A DNA stretch of 64,000 nucleotides. Source: Bifidobacterium canis (lineage in GTDB: Bacteria; Actinomycetota; Actinomycetes; Actinomycetales; Bifidobacteriaceae). The stretch's first letter is position 1, and the number at the start of each line of letters is the position of its first letter. Positions 49,604 to 58,637 of this stretch are shown here, piece by piece. The position numbers and the translations under genes are program-made. The notes under the pieces are model-generated. The model ran no database searches. It was given only the letters and a program-made list of their open reading frames with translations, and was not told the DNA's origin. Location of the stretch: NCBI RefSeq assembly GCF_009727065.1, contig NZ_WNLP01000002.1, forward strand, positions 62,001 to 126,000, in the 5' to 3' direction.

Positions 49604-50203
49604 CTACGAAAGCTGATCCGTGCTCTGTAGCATCTCCTCAGCCTGCTTCTCCATCTCCGCTTGCTGACGCTCATACTCCTTACGGGTATTGCGATCTATT
49701 TCAGCGTTGATCTTGTCCGCCTGAGCCTGCATCTCGTCCGCTTCGGCCTCACGAGCCTTCGTCTCGTTCACCAAGCGAGTGTATGCAACCTGCGGATCTT
49801 CCTTTGCTGCCTCCTGCATGGCCTTCATCGCGGTATCAAGCTCGGTTGCGCGAGTCTTGAAGTTCTCCGCGAGCGCCGGCTGGGCTTCCAGCAACCCTTC
49901 GGTGCCATCGATCAGAGCACCGAGTTTGCCGCATGTTTCCGGATCGACCACTTTGCTGTAGTTCGCGTCATACACTTTCTGCGCTTCCGCGAGCTTCTTC
50001 TCAAGCGCGGCGCGCGACTCTTTCAGTTCCTTGGATTCCGTCGCCGGAACTGTCTGCGTCTGCTCTTGCGCGGCTTGCGGAGTGTAACGATTAGAACCGT
50101 TCCACGCCAGTGCACCCACGATCACAGCTACCGCAATCACCACAGCGATCACGACGCCGATAGCACGGGTGCTTCTGTGCTTGCTCTCAGTATTGTTGAC
50201 CAT
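49604..50203 (-). CDS. Single-pass membrane protein with long coiled coil, 199 aa
   Basis: A short basic N-terminus, one membrane helix (AIGVVIAVVIAVAVIVGALAW, residues 14-34), and then an Ala/Glu/Lys/Gln-rich extracytoplasmic coiled coil to the C-terminus (QQAEMEKQAEEMLQSTDQLS). One Cys is present (DPETCGKLG). It has a GGAG site before its ATG and converges with the ClC gene. The architecture resembles anchored cell-envelope proteins. I cannot assign a family. Confidence 0.75.
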   Translation of the reverse strand: MVNNTESKHRSTRAIGVVIAVVIAVAVIVGALAWNGSNRYTPQAAQEQTQTVPATESKELKESRAALEKKLAEAQKVYDANYSKVVDPETCGKLGALIDGTEGLLEAQPALAENFKTRATELDTAMKAMQEAAKEDPQVAYTRLVNETKAREAEADEMQAQADKINAEIDRNTRKEYERQQAEMEKQAEEMLQSTDQLS

Positions 50204-50499
50204 AGTAAAACTCCTTGATTCCCCAATGTGCGCCGTTGCACATGTCTCTATATTCTAGCTCTTTCGGGAAAAATATTATTGGGTGATGCACGTTGGCGTG
50301 GCGAATTATGCGAAGCATGGCAGAAAAGAGAACCCCGGTGGGGAAATACCGGGGAAGAGAGAAGAGAAGAAAGAAGTTCAGCTTTTCAGCTGTTGATTTA
50401 TAGTTAACCCCACGATGCTTGGCGAACTCATGGCACAACCTGAAAGTTTGGTGGGAATCCGTGTTATTTGAAAAACAGCGATTATCGCGCAAAATATGT

Positions 50500-50534
50500 G
50501 GGCTCCCCAGCACGCAGTAGTTGCCGGGGAGCCC
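50500..50534 (-). terminator. Terminator of dps
   Basis: GGGCTCCCC (50500-50508) pairs with GGGGAGCCC (50526-50534), 49 bp past the dps stop on the minus strand. The 50204-50499 gap otherwise holds only a short CCCCGGT/ACCGGGG hairpin near 50334-50356 and no gene. Confidence 0.75.
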
Positions 50535-50582
50535 GCATAACTAATAATGCGTTGACTTCAGTTACTTGATATTGCTCACAAA

Positions 50583-51065
50583 TCAGTCAACCAGGAACGA
50601 GCGCATGAACCACTGGAACTGCTCGAGCTTCTGCACATGATCCTGAATGATATTCGAGCTGACGAAATCGAGATCGTCGAGTTCAGCGACGGCCTTGCGG
50701 TCTGCGACGATGAACGCGTCATAATACTTGTCGAGTGCGCGCAGATAGTCGAGGGTGTCCTGACGACCTTCCATCTCGAACTTCGTCCAAGTGCGGTAGC
50801 GCACGATGTCGTCTGGGCGGCCGCTTGGCGAACCACCGAGAGCGGCGATACGCTCTGCGGTTTCGTCGGCCATCGCGAGCACTTCGTCAACCTGCGGGTC
50901 GAGCATCTCGTGCACGGCGATGAAGTTCGGGCCTGCAACGTTCCAGTGCGCGTGCTTCAGAACGAGCGCGGCTTCCTGCTCTTGGCTCAGACGTTCCTGC
51001 AGAATGCCGATCACCTTTTCGGAGGTTGCTTCGTCGAGACCTGGAACAATGAATGAAAGTGCCAT
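50583..51065 (-). CDS. dps: Dps-family DNA-binding ferritin-like protein
   Basis: A 160-residue Dps that stores iron and protects DNA from peroxide. The ferroxidase-site pattern HAHWNVAGPNFIAVHEMLDPQVDEVLAMADETAERIAALGG is clear (His, Asp and Glu ligands), as is the C-terminal helix with DHVQKLEQFQWFMRSFL. The ATG has a GGAAAGGATTG leader. Single-gene transcript with its own terminator; a family A repeat lies upstream of it. Confidence 0.95.
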   Translation of the reverse strand: MALSFIVPGLDEATSEKVIGILQERLSQEQEAALVLKHAHWNVAGPNFIAVHEMLDPQVDEVLAMADETAERIAALGGSPSGRPDDIVRYRTWTKFEMEGRQDTLDYLRALDKYYDAFIVADRKAVAELDDLDFVSSNIIQDHVQKLEQFQWFMRSFLVD

Positions 51066-51175
51066 GATGTCAATCCTTTCCCAAGATTGGTATGTAGTTC
51101 GAGCTTATGAGAAGGCGCGCGCAAACGGAGCTTCCATGAGCTGAAAGCCTAATGTGATCTCTATCTCGTTCGCTT

Positions 51176-51301
51176 ATTTTGCTGGCGGGGATACAAAACT
51201 GCCAAAGGCTCGAGTATGCCGATCTGAAAAATGGCTATTTTCAACGTTCTTGTGAGGAGGCTACTCGAAGGTTGTGAGGTTTTATATCTCCACCAGCAAA
51301 C
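51176..51301. repeat. Family A miniature inverted-repeat element, copy A3
   Basis: The ends TTTGCTGGCGGGGATACA and (reverse complement) TTTGCTGGTGGAGATATA form 22-bp inverted repeats with three mismatches. The interior has CTCGAGTA and TACTCGA that can pair as an inner stem. The element is 126 bp and sits between dps and the CorC-type gene with no accessory cargo. Confidence 0.88.
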
Positions 51302-51315
51302 TGGGGGTGGAGGGA

Positions 51316-52668
51316 TCAGTTGGAGGAATCCGAAGAGTCAGCAGAGTCGGAATCTTCAGCAGCGGCGGCGTCTTCAGGGGACTGCTTGCGTACTTCGATT
51401 GTCTCGATGCGACGGCCATCCACCTTCGTGATTGTCATTGTGTAGGCATTGTCGATCACCAGACGATCGCCCACTTCGCCCATCTTTCCGGAGTGAGCGA
51501 GGAAGTAGCCGGCGACTGTCTCGTAAGGCCCATCTTCAAGCTCTATGCCAGTCAAATCGGCGAAATCCTCGATGGTCATGCCACCGTCGATCGTAGCCAC
51601 GCCATTCACGAACACGTCAGTCGGCAAATCCTTCTTCGGGGTGTCTTCAGGCAAATCGTATTCGTCACGAATATCGCCGACGAGTTCCTCGGTCATGTCT
51701 TCAAGCGTCACAATGCCATCAGTGCCACCGTATTCGTCGATCACCACGGCCAGATGAATGCTGCGCTTGCGTAGCAGCGACAAGCTCGGCAGCAGCTTCG
51801 ATGTGCCAGGAAGCGAAATGCCCTCGCGAGTCACGTCTGCAACGGTTTTCGCATTCGGATCGCGCACGTCGAGCAAGTCACGCACGTGAATGAATCCGAG
51901 CACGTCATCGAACGACTTGCCGATAACGGGGTAGCGAGAATATGGCATTTCGCGCACTTGCTCCGCCGCTTCCTTCAACGGCATCGACCCGTCGAGGAAC
52001 ACCACGTCTGCGCGTGGTCGCATCACTTCAGCCACGATGGTCTCGGAAGCGTCGAACACATCATCGAGAATCGTGCGCTCATCCTTCGTCAGGTTCGTGT
52101 TCGAGCTGACGAGCACGCGCAGCTCTTCGTCAGACACCTCGGATTCAGTTTCATTCGGGTCGAAGCCAAGCAAGCGCACAATGCCGTTCGTGTTCTTGCC
52201 AATAAGCCAAATAATCGGTTTGCAAATCGTGGCGAACGCGCTGATCGCCGGCACCACTGCGCGTGCGATCTGCTCGTTGCGCTGCATCGCGATGCGCTTA
52301 GGCACCATTTCGGAGATCACAATCGAGCAATACGAAATAATCAGCGTGAGCACAATCGTGGTGAGCGGCGCGGCAACGTTACTTGGCACGCCCCAGCTCT
52401 CCACAACCGGCACGATGAACGGCGAAATTGACGATTCGCCGAACGAAGCGGAGAGGAAGCCGGAGAGCGTGACGCCGATCTGCACGGTAGACAGGAACGT
52501 GTTTGGATCGCGCGCGATCTTCGCTACGCGCGCGCCGCGAGCATCCTCCTGTTCCATCTGATCGATTTGCGAACCGCGCAGCGAAACCAGCGCGAGCTCG
52601 GTGCCGGCAAACACAGAGCCGAGCAGAAGAAAGACGAAAATCAGCAGAATGTTCAAACCAAGTGACAT
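51316..52668 (-). CDS. CNNM/CorC-type membrane protein (DUF21, CBS pair, CorC_HlyC domain)
   Basis: A protein of about 450 residues. The N-terminal DUF21 membrane domain begins MSLGLNILLIFVFLLLGSVF and contains GTELALVSLRGSQIDQ. Two CBS domains follow (MRPRADVVFLDGSMPL, GTSKLLPSLSLLRKRSIHLAVVIDEYGGTDGIVTLEDMTEELVGDIRDEYD). The C-terminal CorC_HlyC domain has GETVAGYFLAHSGKMGEVGDRL-like sequence. An acidic Ser/Asp tail ends the protein. Relatives transport or regulate Mg2+ or Co2+. I take ATG 52668; an upstream extension to 52731 is not conserved-looking. A TATAAT lies nine bases before the ATG, suggesting a leaderless transcript. Confidence 0.9.
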   Translation of the reverse strand: MSLGLNILLIFVFLLLGSVFAGTELALVSLRGSQIDQMEQEDARGARVAKIARDPNTFLSTVQIGVTLSGFLSASFGESSISPFIVPVVESWGVPSNVAAPLTTIVLTLIISYCSIVISEMVPKRIAMQRNEQIARAVVPAISAFATICKPIIWLIGKNTNGIVRLLGFDPNETESEVSDEELRVLVSSNTNLTKDERTILDDVFDASETIVAEVMRPRADVVFLDGSMPLKEAAEQVREMPYSRYPVIGKSFDDVLGFIHVRDLLDVRDPNAKTVADVTREGISLPGTSKLLPSLSLLRKRSIHLAVVIDEYGGTDGIVTLEDMTEELVGDIRDEYDLPEDTPKKDLPTDVFVNGVATIDGGMTIEDFADLTGIELEDGPYETVAGYFLAHSGKMGEVGDRLVIDNAYTMTITKVDGRRIETIEVRKQSPEDAAAAEDSDSADSSDSSN

Positions 52669-52677
52669 AGCATCATC

Positions 52678-52683
52678 ATTATA
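52678..52683 (-). promoter_or_regulatory. Possible -10 element very close to the start codon
   Basis: On the minus strand TATAAT ends nine bases before the ATG at 52668. Transcription would then begin within about four bases of the start codon, and no Shine-Dalgarno is seen. A -35 element is not obvious. Confidence 0.35.
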
Positions 52684-52722
52684 AAGTACATGCTCGCCAA
52701 CGTGAGGCGGGCATAGCTCATT

Positions 52723-53487
52723 TGCGTGCACTCAGCAGATTATTGCTGCGGAGTGCACGCAAAGAAGGCTGTTAGCGTGCCTTTAGCAGAACGAAACTGT
52801 TGCATGCACGTGGGGGAGTTTGCTGGTGTGCTTTCAACAGGATGATTATGTTCGATGTGCATGTAGGCGCACGTCGGCGTGCATCTAACAGAATGATGCT
52901 GCTGAGAGTGCGCGAGATGATCGGCTGGCGTGCATTGAGCGGTATGTTCCTGTTGGGAGTGCGCGAAGGAGCCCGCTGGCGTGCACTTCGCAGGTGAGTG
53001 CTGTTGGGAGTGCATGAGGGATTATCTTGACGTGCATTTAGCAGGATGGCGCTGTGGGGAGTGCGCGGAGAAGCCCGCTGGCGTGCACTGAGCAGAACGT
53101 TCCTGTTGCGTGTGCGCGTGGCAGTACGCTGGCGCACACTTAGCAGGATGATTATGCTCAGCGTGCGCGTAGGCGCGCGTTGGCGTGCATCTAGCAGAAT
53201 GATCCTGTTAGATGTGCATGAAGAAGTTTGCTGGCGTGCGTTGAACAGCGTAGTTCTGCTGGGTGTGCGCGAAGGATCATTCTGGCGTGCACTTAACAGG
53301 ATGTTGCTGTTGGAAGCACACGGGGAGGTTTGCCGGCGTGCATCTAACAGAACGATGCTGCTGAGAGTGCGCGAAGGAGCTCGCTGGTGTGCATCTAACA
53401 GAACGAAACTGTTGCGTGCACGCGGGAGAGCTCGCTGGCGCACACTCAACAGCACATTGCTGCTGCGCGCGCACGAAGCAACCGATG
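52723..53487. repeat. Tandem array of about fifteen 51-bp degenerate repeats
   Basis: The GGCGTGCA motif recurs every 51 bp at 52825, 52876, 52927, 52978, 53029, 53080, 53131, 53182, 53233, 53284, 53335, 53386 and 53437, with weaker units at 52723 and 52774. A typical unit runs GGCGTGCATCTAACAG, AACGATG, CTGTTG, AGTGCGCGAAGGAGC, TCGCT. Each unit has AACAG paired with CTGTT around a 7-nt loop, and often CGTGC with GTGCG outside. As 51 is a multiple of three, frames on both strands stay open for 150-227 codons, but none has a ribosome binding site. It lies between carbonic anhydrase and the CorC-type gene. Confidence 0.9.
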
Positions 53488-53535
53488 ATCGGCACGCGCG
53501 GCAGCATGCTTATGCTCAGAAGCACTCAGGAGTGC

Positions 53536-54204
53536 TCAGAAGCTGAGCACTTCCACCAGTCCGGTGTCGAGGCGGTAGCGCGCGCCCACAATCATCAGCT
53601 TTTCGTGTGCCACGGCGTCGCGAATAATCTCGGAGCTGGTGACGAGCTGCTCGATAGTGTGCGCAATATGCACCTGCTCGTAGTCGTCGCAGTCCTCCAA
53701 GCCAGCCATGCGCGCCTGCCACACGGAGATGCCGACGTTCTTCAGGAACTCGTTCGAAGAGGATTCGATCACCTGATCGAGATCTTCCATAATCTCTTCT
53801 TTGGTGCGCGTGTTCGTAATCTCATTCGTCAGGTGCTCGACAAGTTCGTCGAGATCGTGCTCGGCGTGCACGACAGCGCCGCAATGCTGATGCCCGAGCA
53901 CGACGAGCAGGCTCACATGCAACCCGCTCACTGCGTATTCAAGAGATTGCAGCACGGACTTGTCGATCATCTGGCCGGCGGTGCGCACAGTGAACATGTC
54001 GCCAAGGCCCGCGTCGAAGATGATCTCCGGTGGCACACGCGAATCAGAGCAGCTCAGCACCGCGGCATCCGGATTCTGCCGGTCAATAAGAGATTCGCGC
54101 GTTTCTTTGTCTTGCCACGGATGCTCCTCCTTGCCCTCCGCGAACCGGCGGTTGCCTGCGAGCATGCGGCTCCACGTGCTGTTTGCAGTAGTTTCTTCGC
54201 TCAT
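53536..54204 (-). CDS. Beta-class carbonic anhydrase
   Basis: A 222-residue enzyme interconverting CO2 and bicarbonate. The zinc ligands and catalytic dyad are in LSCSDSRVPPE and VVLGHQHCGAVVHAE. The start ATG 54204 follows AAGGAG; the GTG two codons before is closer to the site and less likely. The loop after the second motif (EHLTNEITNTRTKEEIMEDL) is longer than in the smallest members. Bicarbonate supply matters for carboxylation in these anaerobes. Single gene, with the 51-bp array downstream. Confidence 0.94.
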   Translation of the reverse strand: MSEETTANSTWSRMLAGNRRFAEGKEEHPWQDKETRESLIDRQNPDAAVLSCSDSRVPPEIIFDAGLGDMFTVRTAGQMIDKSVLQSLEYAVSGLHVSLLVVLGHQHCGAVVHAEHDLDELVEHLTNEITNTRTKEEIMEDLDQVIESSSNEFLKNVGISVWQARMAGLEDCDDYEQVHIAHTIEQLVTSSEIIRDAVAHEKLMIVGARYRLDTGLVEVLSF

Positions 54205-54373
54205 AGCCACTCCTTACAATCCTTGATAATTCACCGTTTCGCACCGTATCGCGAATGTGCGTCGGCGAAATATTGCTGCCTGTGTGATACTTCTTTTAGA
54301 ATACGCGTTTGATATTCGCGCATAGAAGAGAACGCGCGCGCGTGAACGCGGCGCGAGCTGAGCGATAGGAGGA

Positions 54374-55488
54374 GTGATGAGCACCCGAAAAACTGCGAAA
54401 CGCCCGTCGATTTTCGAGGTGGCGAAACGTGCGGGGGTGAGTCACCAGACGGTTTCGCGTGTGATCAATCATTCTCCGAACGTTGCTCAAGCCACGCGCG
54501 CGAAAGTCGAGCAGGCAATTGACGAGCTCGGTTATAGACCGAGTAACTCGGCGCGCGCGCTCGCTTCGCGCACCACGCGCACGATCGGCGTGATCGCGGG
54601 CGGGCAACGCTTCTATGGGCCGGTGAGTTCGCTGGCTGCTATCGAGACGATGGCTCGCGAACACGGCATGTTCGTGTCGGTGGCGATGGTGCACGAGGCG
54701 CTCTGCTCGCAGGAGGAGTTCGATAATCTATGCGACATGTTCGGGCAGCAGGGCGTCGACGGCTATATTTTTTGACACCGACCGACGTGATGTTGCAGTC
54801 CGCGTGCCGTGCGAAAGTGACGCAGCCGCGCGTGCTGGTGACTTCCACACACGGCAAGATGAGCATTCAGGAGGGCATGCGCTTACTCGGTGCCGAGCAG
54901 CGGCGCAAAGTGTCGCTCGTCGGCGTTGATCAGTGGGGCGGTATGGAGGGGATTATGCGCCTCATCGACAAATTCGGCCACCGCAACGTGTTGCTGTTCG
55001 CAGGCCCGACGCAGTGGCGCGACGCCGCGACTCGACTGCTCGCTTGGAATAAACTGTGCACGCAGTATGGCGTGAACTCGATCACTGTGCAATGCAGCGT
55101 GTGGGAGTCGGGCGAAGCGTACCAGCGCATGAATCATATTCTCGAAAATATTGGCTCGAACGGCGGCAGACTGCCGACTTGCGTAGTGTGCTCGAACGAT
55201 CAGATGGCGATTGGCGTGATCCGCGCGCTGCTTGAGCATGGCGTGCACGTACCGCAAGACGTGAGTGTGACCGGATTCGACGACATGCCCGGCATGAGCA
55301 ATTTGTTCCCGCCGCTAACTACTGTTCGCCAGGATTTCGATGACTTGGGGACGATGGCGATGCGTGAGCTGCTGTATCTGCTCGGCGAAGGCGACGAGCC
55401 GGGCTACACGATGTCGCGGCACGGCGTTGGGCTCGCGCCGGCTGACGTGATCGTGCGCCAATCGGTGCGCGAGGCCGCGCGCAGATAG
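54374..55488 (+). CDS. LacI-family transcriptional regulator (one frameshift)
   Basis: Starts at ATG 54374 after AGGAGG. The DNA-binding part is RPSIFEVAKRAGVSHQTVSRV with hinge SNSARALASRTTR. The frame breaks at the six T at 54768-54773; one more T gives DGYIFLTPTDVMLQSACRA and joins the ligand domain (LVGVDQWGGMEGIMRLIDKFGHRNVLLFAG, SVTGFDDMPGMSNLFPPLTTVRQD). Repaired length is about 371 residues. It converges with the CUT2 sugar operon and may regulate it or another sugar locus. A 17-bp hairpin spans its stop codon. Confidence 0.9.
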
Positions 55489-55508
55489 ATTTATCTGCGC
55501 GCGGCCTC
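55471..55508 (+). terminator. 17-bp hairpin spanning the LacI stop codon
   Basis: GAGGCCGCGCGCAGATA (55471-55487) pairs perfectly with 55492-55508. The TAG stop is inside the hairpin (at 55486-55488). No T-run follows. Confidence 0.75.
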
Positions 55509-55559
55509 GGCTGATGTAGTTTGAGGATTTACGATTATTGGTTATTCAGCATTTGCTCA

Positions 55560-55811
55560 TTATGATTCGTCGACTGATGATTCAGACGATGTTTCATTAT
55601 GTGCATGCTTGTCGGTAACCACCCACCCACGAACGGCATTGACTGCGCAATACACGGTCACAATGGTCAGACAGAGAGCAAAGATGATGTTTGACCAACT
55701 GAGCAGGTCTCCATTGGCATTTGCTTCTACGCATGTTTGCACGAGCCAGATAGCGCAGGCGACCGAGGTGAGTGCGTACATTCGCGCTCGTGCTTGTGAA
55801 TTGAGTTTCAT
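55560..55811 (-). CDS. Small membrane protein at the end of the CUT2 operon, 83 aa
   Basis: Starts at ATG 55811 with a GAAAGG site, 34 bp after the permease stop. It has two membrane helices (residues of about 11-28 and 38-62) and a polar Ser/Glu-rich end. It is probably co-transcribed with the sugar ABC genes and might be an accessory membrane subunit, but I know no family for it. Confidence 0.7.
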   Translation of the reverse strand: MKLNSQARARMYALTSVACAIWLVQTCVEANANGDLLSWSNIIFALCLTIVTVYCAVNAVRGWVVTDKHAHNETSSESSVDES

Positions 55812-55845
55812 GACAATGCCTTTCGTGTGAGTAGGTGTCAGGCTT

Positions 55846-57063
55846 TCAGCCCTTCTTGCGCTTAGTGAGAATGTCTACTGCAACGGCTCCGAGAAGCACA
55901 AGGCCTTTGATGGTCTTGACCACTGCGGTATCAACGCCCATGATCGACAGGCCCTGATTGATCACACCCATGACGAGTGCGCCGACCACAGCTCCTGGGA
56001 TAGTGCCGATGCCGCCGGTGACTGCAGTGCCGCCGATGAAGCAAGATGCGATGGCGTCCATTTCGAATTCCATGCCAGCTTGTGCGGTTGCAGAAGAGAG
56101 ACGAGACAAGACGCAGATAGCTGCCACGGCGGACAGGAAGCCCATGTGCACAAAGAGTGTGAAATCGACCCGTTTGGTATTGATGCCGGAGAGGATTGCA
56201 GCCTTGCGGTTACCGCCAACTGCATACACGTGGCGTCCGAACACAGTCTTGGTCAGAATGAAGTTGTAGATAAGCACGAGAACTGCCAGAATGACGAGCA
56301 TAATCGGGATGCCGCCTTGATCGGCGTTGCCAGATAGCGCCAGCAGATAGGTGACGAATCCGATGAGCAGTGCAGCAACGACGATCTTTGTGACGGTTAT
56401 TGCCATTGGCTCAGGCGAGAGTCCTGCCTTGGCTACCTTAGCGCGGCGGCGAAGCTGACTCCATGCAAACAGGGCGATGCAAATGATGCCAACGACTATA
56501 GTTAGTCCATCGAATGGTCCCCACCAGCCAAGAATATTCGGCAGATAATTACGTGCAATGCCACGGAATTGCGGCGAAGTGATTGGCACAGATTCGCCGA
56601 CGATAACAGTGGCGAGACCGCGGAAGATCAGCATGCCAGCTAATGTGGTGATAAAGCCGGGGATTCCGACATAAGCGACCCAGAAACCTTGCCAGCAGCC
56701 AATGATCAGGCCGACAACAAGAGAGATGAGAATGGCAAGCATCCAATTGACGCCTTGTCGTTCCATCAAAATTGCGCAGATACCACCGACGAAGGCGACA
56801 ATCGAACCTACAGACAGATCGATGTGTGTGGCAATGATGACCATGACCATGCCGATGGCGAGGATGATCACATAAGCGTTCTGCTGAATCAGAGAGACGA
56901 AGCTGTTTGGCTTGAGCAGTACGCCTTTGGTGAGGAATTCAAAGACAAGAACGATCACGACGAGTGCGCCGACGATGCCGTATTGCTTCGAGTTATTGGC
57001 CAATGTTTCAAGAACACCTGTGTTCTTGTTCTTCTTTACTGGGGTTGCATTAGCAGTGCTCAT
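55846..57063 (-). CDS. CUT2-type sugar ABC transporter permease
   Basis: A 405-residue permease with about 10 helices. The CUT2 pattern is clear: DLSVGSIVAFVGGICAIL, then GFITTLAGMLIFRGLA, FGRHVYAVGGNRKAAILSGI and the end FIGGTAVTGGIGTIPGAVVGAL. It is most like the MmsB/GguB/XylH group for monosaccharides. It overlaps the ATPase gene by four bases. With the ATPase and binding protein it forms a complete transporter. Xylose or several monosaccharides are plausible substrates. Confidence 0.92.
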   Translation of the reverse strand: MSTANATPVKKNKNTGVLETLANNSKQYGIVGALVVIVLVFEFLTKGVLLKPNSFVSLIQQNAYVIILAIGMVMVIIATHIDLSVGSIVAFVGGICAILMERQGVNWMLAILISLVVGLIIGCWQGFWVAYVGIPGFITTLAGMLIFRGLATVIVGESVPITSPQFRGIARNYLPNILGWWGPFDGLTIVVGIICIALFAWSQLRRRAKVAKAGLSPEPMAITVTKIVVAALLIGFVTYLLALSGNADQGGIPIMLVILAVLVLIYNFILTKTVFGRHVYAVGGNRKAAILSGINTKRVDFTLFVHMGFLSAVAAICVLSRLSSATAQAGMEFEMDAIASCFIGGTAVTGGIGTIPGAVVGALVMGVINQGLSIMGVDTAVVKTIKGLVLLGAVAVDILTKRKKG

Positions 57064-58615
57064 CGTGCAACCACCTCCTTCTCTTTAGTCATGCCCTTCA
57101 TGAGATATTCCTGTGTGAAGCCGTTCTTGGCGACATTGTCTGTGACGACTCCCTGACTGACTGTGTAAATGCGATCGCAGATGCCGATGAGTTCCGGCAA
57201 CTCCGAGGAGATGACGATGATGGCTTTGCCCTCGTCCGCGAGCTTGTTAATGATCTCGTAGATTTCATATTTGGCGCCTACGTCAATTCCTCGCGTTGGC
57301 TCATCGAGAATGAGAATATCCGGATCGGAGATCACCCATTTTGCGAGAACTACCTTTTGCTGGTTGCCACCTGAAAGCGTGCCGACATTAACATCGATGC
57401 TGTTGCATTTGATGTGAAAGTCTTTGCGGTATTCTTCCACTTCTTTGCGCTCTATGTTGTCGTTCATCACACCGTGGACACTCATCTTTTCAAGAGATGC
57501 CATAGAAGCATTCTCTCGGATGTTTTGCAGTAGATTGAGGCCATACACTTTGCGATCTTCGGTGGCGTAAGCAAGACCGGCATCGATAGCTGCCTGCACG
57601 TTCGGCAAGCTCACCTCTTTGCCTTTAACAAATACTTTGCCGGAGATATGCGAACCATATGACTTGCCGAAAATACTCATCGCGAGTTCAGTGCGTCCGG
57701 CACCCATCAAACCTGCTAGTCCAACGATCTCGCCAGAGCGTGCAGCTATGTTGGCGTGATCGACAATGACGCGGCTTTGATCGAGTGGATGGTGCACTGT
57801 CCAGTCTTCAATGCGGAGGTATTCGTCACCTGGCTTGTTGGACTCATGATCGGGATAGAGGTTCGTCAGCGAACGACCTACCATCTTGCGGATCAGTTCA
57901 TCCTGATCAAGAGGTGTTTCTGGGGTGATGAACATTTCGCCGACGGTGGCACCATCTCGGATGATTGTCACATTGTCTGCGATCTCTGCGATCTCATTGA
58001 GTTTGTGGCTGATGATGATGCTCGTTACCCCTTGCTCATCACGCAGTTCACGAACCAGATTGAGTAGATGTGCTGAGTCCTCATCGTTCAACGCAGCTGT
58101 TGGTTCATCAAGGATTAGCAGCTTAACATTTTTGACAATGCTTTGGCGATTTCAACCAGTTGCTGCTTGCCAACTCCGATATCCATGATTTTAGTATCTG
58201 GATTCTCTGGCAGACCTACTCTTTTCAGCAGCTGTGCAGCTTTGGCTCGTGTCTCATCCCAGTTGATCACACCGCCTTTAGCTTGCTCATTGCCGATAAA
58301 GATGTTTTCTGCGATCGACAGAAATGGGCTGAGGGCGAGTTCCTGATGAATGATGACGATGCCATCGGCTTCTGAATCATTAATGGTGCGGTATTTGCAT
58401 TCCTTTCCTTCAAAAGTGATGGTTCCAGAGTAGGAGCCGTAGGGGTATACCCCTGACAGCACATTCATTAATGTGGACTTTCCCGCGCCGTTTTCCCCAC
58501 AGATCGCGTGGATTTCGCCGCGTTCGACATTGAGATCTACGCCCGACAATGCTTTGACCGGACCGAAGGTTTTGACGATATTGTTCATCGTCAAAATCGT
58601 GTCATTATTTGACAT
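57060..58615 (-). CDS. CUT2-type sugar ABC transporter ATPase, two domains (one frameshift)
   Basis: A double ATPase of about 518 residues. Domain 1 has Walker [11 protein letters not shown], signature [16 protein letters not shown] and Walker [12 protein letters not shown]. Domain 2 has [16 protein letters not shown] in the Walker A position, signature [14 protein letters not shown] and Walker [14 protein letters not shown]. The degenerate second site is typical of CUT2 ATPases. The frame breaks at the five T at 58129-58133 (plus strand); one more base gives [18 protein letters not shown]. It lies between the binding protein (22 bp) and the permease (overlap). Confidence 0.91.
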
Positions 58616-58637
58616 GACATGCTCCTTTCAAAGACTG

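Noticed and set aside
52723..53487. CRISPR array
   Set aside because: The 51-bp units are contiguous with no unique spacers, units are degenerate, and no cas genes are nearby.
52772..53546. Repeat-protein genes on either strand of the 51-bp array
   Set aside because: Frames stay open because the period is a multiple of three; no ribosome binding site and both strands look equally coding. Not called, but not excluded.
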